A stretch of 6,248 nt of DNA from an uncultured Eubacteriales bacterium (GTDB taxonomy: Bacteria > Bacillota > Clostridia > Lachnospirales > Anaerotignaceae), in assembly GCA_959604475.1 (NCBI GenBank), contig CAUHBX010000065.1:1-6248 (forward strand), written 5' to 3'. Position 1 is the first letter of the stretch. Every line of letters starts with the position of its first letter. Position numbers and translations under genes: made by a program. Below, piece after piece: positions 5,374 to 6,248 of this stretch. A model generated the notes under the pieces. It was given only the letters and a program-made list of their open reading frames with translations. It had not been told where the DNA came from and did no database searches.

Positions 5374-6248
5374 TTAAACCGGAAGAGTAACAAGCAGGTC
5401 AAATTTATTGTTTTCCGTTTGTATTTCCATAGTTCCGCCATACTTGTCGACTACAAAACGCATATTATCAAGTCCGAAGCCATGCATTGCCTTATCAGCC
5501 TTAGAGGTTAGAAAGCGCCCATTTTTAGTACTTTGAATAGCCAATGTGTTGTTTACCGAATTCAATATAAACATACCCCTTTGGACAATAAGGCTTAGGG
5601 AAATTTGCCGTTCCTCTTTACTAAGCTTAAGGCTTGCCTCAATTGCATTGTCAAGAGCGTTTCCTATAAGAGAGCATATATCTAGGCCTTCTATAGGCAA
5701 ACTGTCAGGAAGTGATACCTTAAAATCGTAGGTAATATTGTTGCTTTCAATAACAGCGCTTTTACCCGCCAGCAATGAATTTATGACGTCATCTTCGCAC
5801 CATCGTCTCATGGAAAGCATACCGGGTGAATTCTTCAAGGAAGCTATGTATTCTTTAGCCCTGTCAAACTTTCCTTCTTTTATTAAACCGTCAATAGCTG
5901 TCATGTGATTGGCCATGTCGTGCCTTAGACGGCGCACCTGCAGCTGTTCCTGCTCCAGGTTTTTATAATAAATATTTCTCATTTCATACAGCTTGTTTTC
6001 CTGTAAGGCTTTTTCATTTTTTGCCAGAACCGTAACGGTGAAAAGCAGAGACAGGGAGCTTATAAACGCAAACGGCAGTACTGTTACTGACAGCATGGTA
6101 TCCTTTGTAATCCGCCAGTTGAAGTTTGTAAGGGTTACGGCGGATACGGTAGCTGCAAAAGGAAGTAATGCGAGCACTCCTATTAGCGTCCACATTTTAA
6201 CAGAAAGCTCATATCTGTTTGACTGCAAAAATTTTCTGCAAATCAGCC
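5374..6248 (-). CDS. GHKL sensor histidine kinase, AgrC/ComD-like (N-terminus off window)
   Basis: C-terminal part of a membrane sensor kinase that would autophosphorylate on His and pass phosphate to a response regulator. The frame is open to the right edge of the window. The first in-window start, TTG at 6228, would cut into a continuous frame (in-frame L-I-C-R-K-F before it), so I treat the gene as partial, with about 290 residues visible. Numbered from that TTG, two membrane segments lie at about 12-36 and 45-69. A coiled linker follows, then the H-box LRHDMANH with H103, a dimerisation helix pair, the N-box LIGNALDNAIEAS (N190, N194) and the ATP-lid motif HGFGLDNM at 249-256. These are typical of the HPK10/ATPase_c_5 group, whose members usually have five to seven membrane helices, so more should lie upstream. 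No response regulator or peptide gene is in the window. It converges on the redox gene group and need not control it. Confidence 0.93.
   Translation of the reverse strand, partial: LICRKFLQSNRYELSVKMWTLIGVLALLPFAATVSAVTLTNFNWRITKDTMLSVTVLPFAFISSLSLLFTVTVLAKNEKALQENKLYEMRNIYYKNLEQEQLQVRRLRHDMANHMTAIDGLIKEGKFDRAKEYIASLKNSPGMLSMRRWCEDDVINSLLAGKSAVIESNNITYDFKVSLPDSLPIEGLDICSLIGNALDNAIEASLKLSKEERQISLSLIVQRGMFILNSVNNTLAIQSTKNGRFLTSKADKAMHGFGLDNMRFVVDKYGGTMEIQTENNKFDLLVTLPV

Noticed and set aside
6226..6228. TTG at 6228 as the true start of the histidine kinase
   Set aside because: The frame is open through it to the window edge, the family has more membrane helices than are visible, and no ribosome binding site precedes it.

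Overview
The window looks like chromosomal DNA from a low-to-moderate GC Firmicute of the class Clostridia. The evidence is an ispH-rpsA fusion behind cmk, strong AAAGGAGG-type ribosome binding sites, frequent ATA and AGG codons, and a small CLECIGIG-type CXXC protein beside a polyferredoxin-like membrane protein and a TlpA-like lipoprotein. I cannot name the genus. No mobile element, CRISPR array, tRNA or rRNA is visible, and no stretch over 300 bases lacks a gene.

Layout: (1) Positions 2-2640 are a housekeeping operon. cmk (cytidylate kinase) overlaps by 4 bases a 653-codon gene joining IspH (last step of the MEP isoprenoid pathway) to a four-repeat ribosomal protein S1. An intrinsic terminator follows at 2648-2671. 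Inside the fused gene, exactly where IspH ends, there is a strong Shine-Dalgarno sequence and an in-frame ATG (1501). The S1 half also uses clearly different codons: no ATA among 25 Ile, against 15 of 30 in the IspH half. This suggests that S1 is also made alone, at a high level. (2) Positions 2672-2792 are a regulatory leader. It has two candidate -10 elements, a small palindrome over one of them, and a perfect 12-bp stem that would mask the ribosome binding site of the next gene in long transcripts only. (3) Positions 2793-5342 are a compact same-strand gene group: a YbjQ/UPF0145 protein, a 43-aa CXXC protein, a 4Fe-4S polyferredoxin-like membrane protein starting at TTG, a TlpA/thioredoxin-like lipoprotein, and an unrecognised membrane-anchored TPR-like protein. 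A terminator at 5341-5370 closes it. (4) Positions 5374-6248, on the minus strand and convergent, carry the C-terminal part of a GHKL (AgrC/ComD-like) sensor histidine kinase whose N-terminus lies beyond the right edge.

How the genes may work together: the CXXC protein, the multi-cysteine membrane protein and the lipoprotein thioredoxin are tightly packed (8-bp and 4-bp overlaps). They read as one device that would carry electrons through membrane Fe-S centres to thiols outside the membrane. That role is inferred from motifs and order, not shown. The YbjQ-like and TPR-like proteins may be accessory parts, since no terminator is visible between 2793 and 5342. The most interesting points are this redox cassette, and the two places (1468-1489 and 2729-2787) where an anti-Shine-Dalgarno sequence sits just upstream of a strong ribosome binding site.
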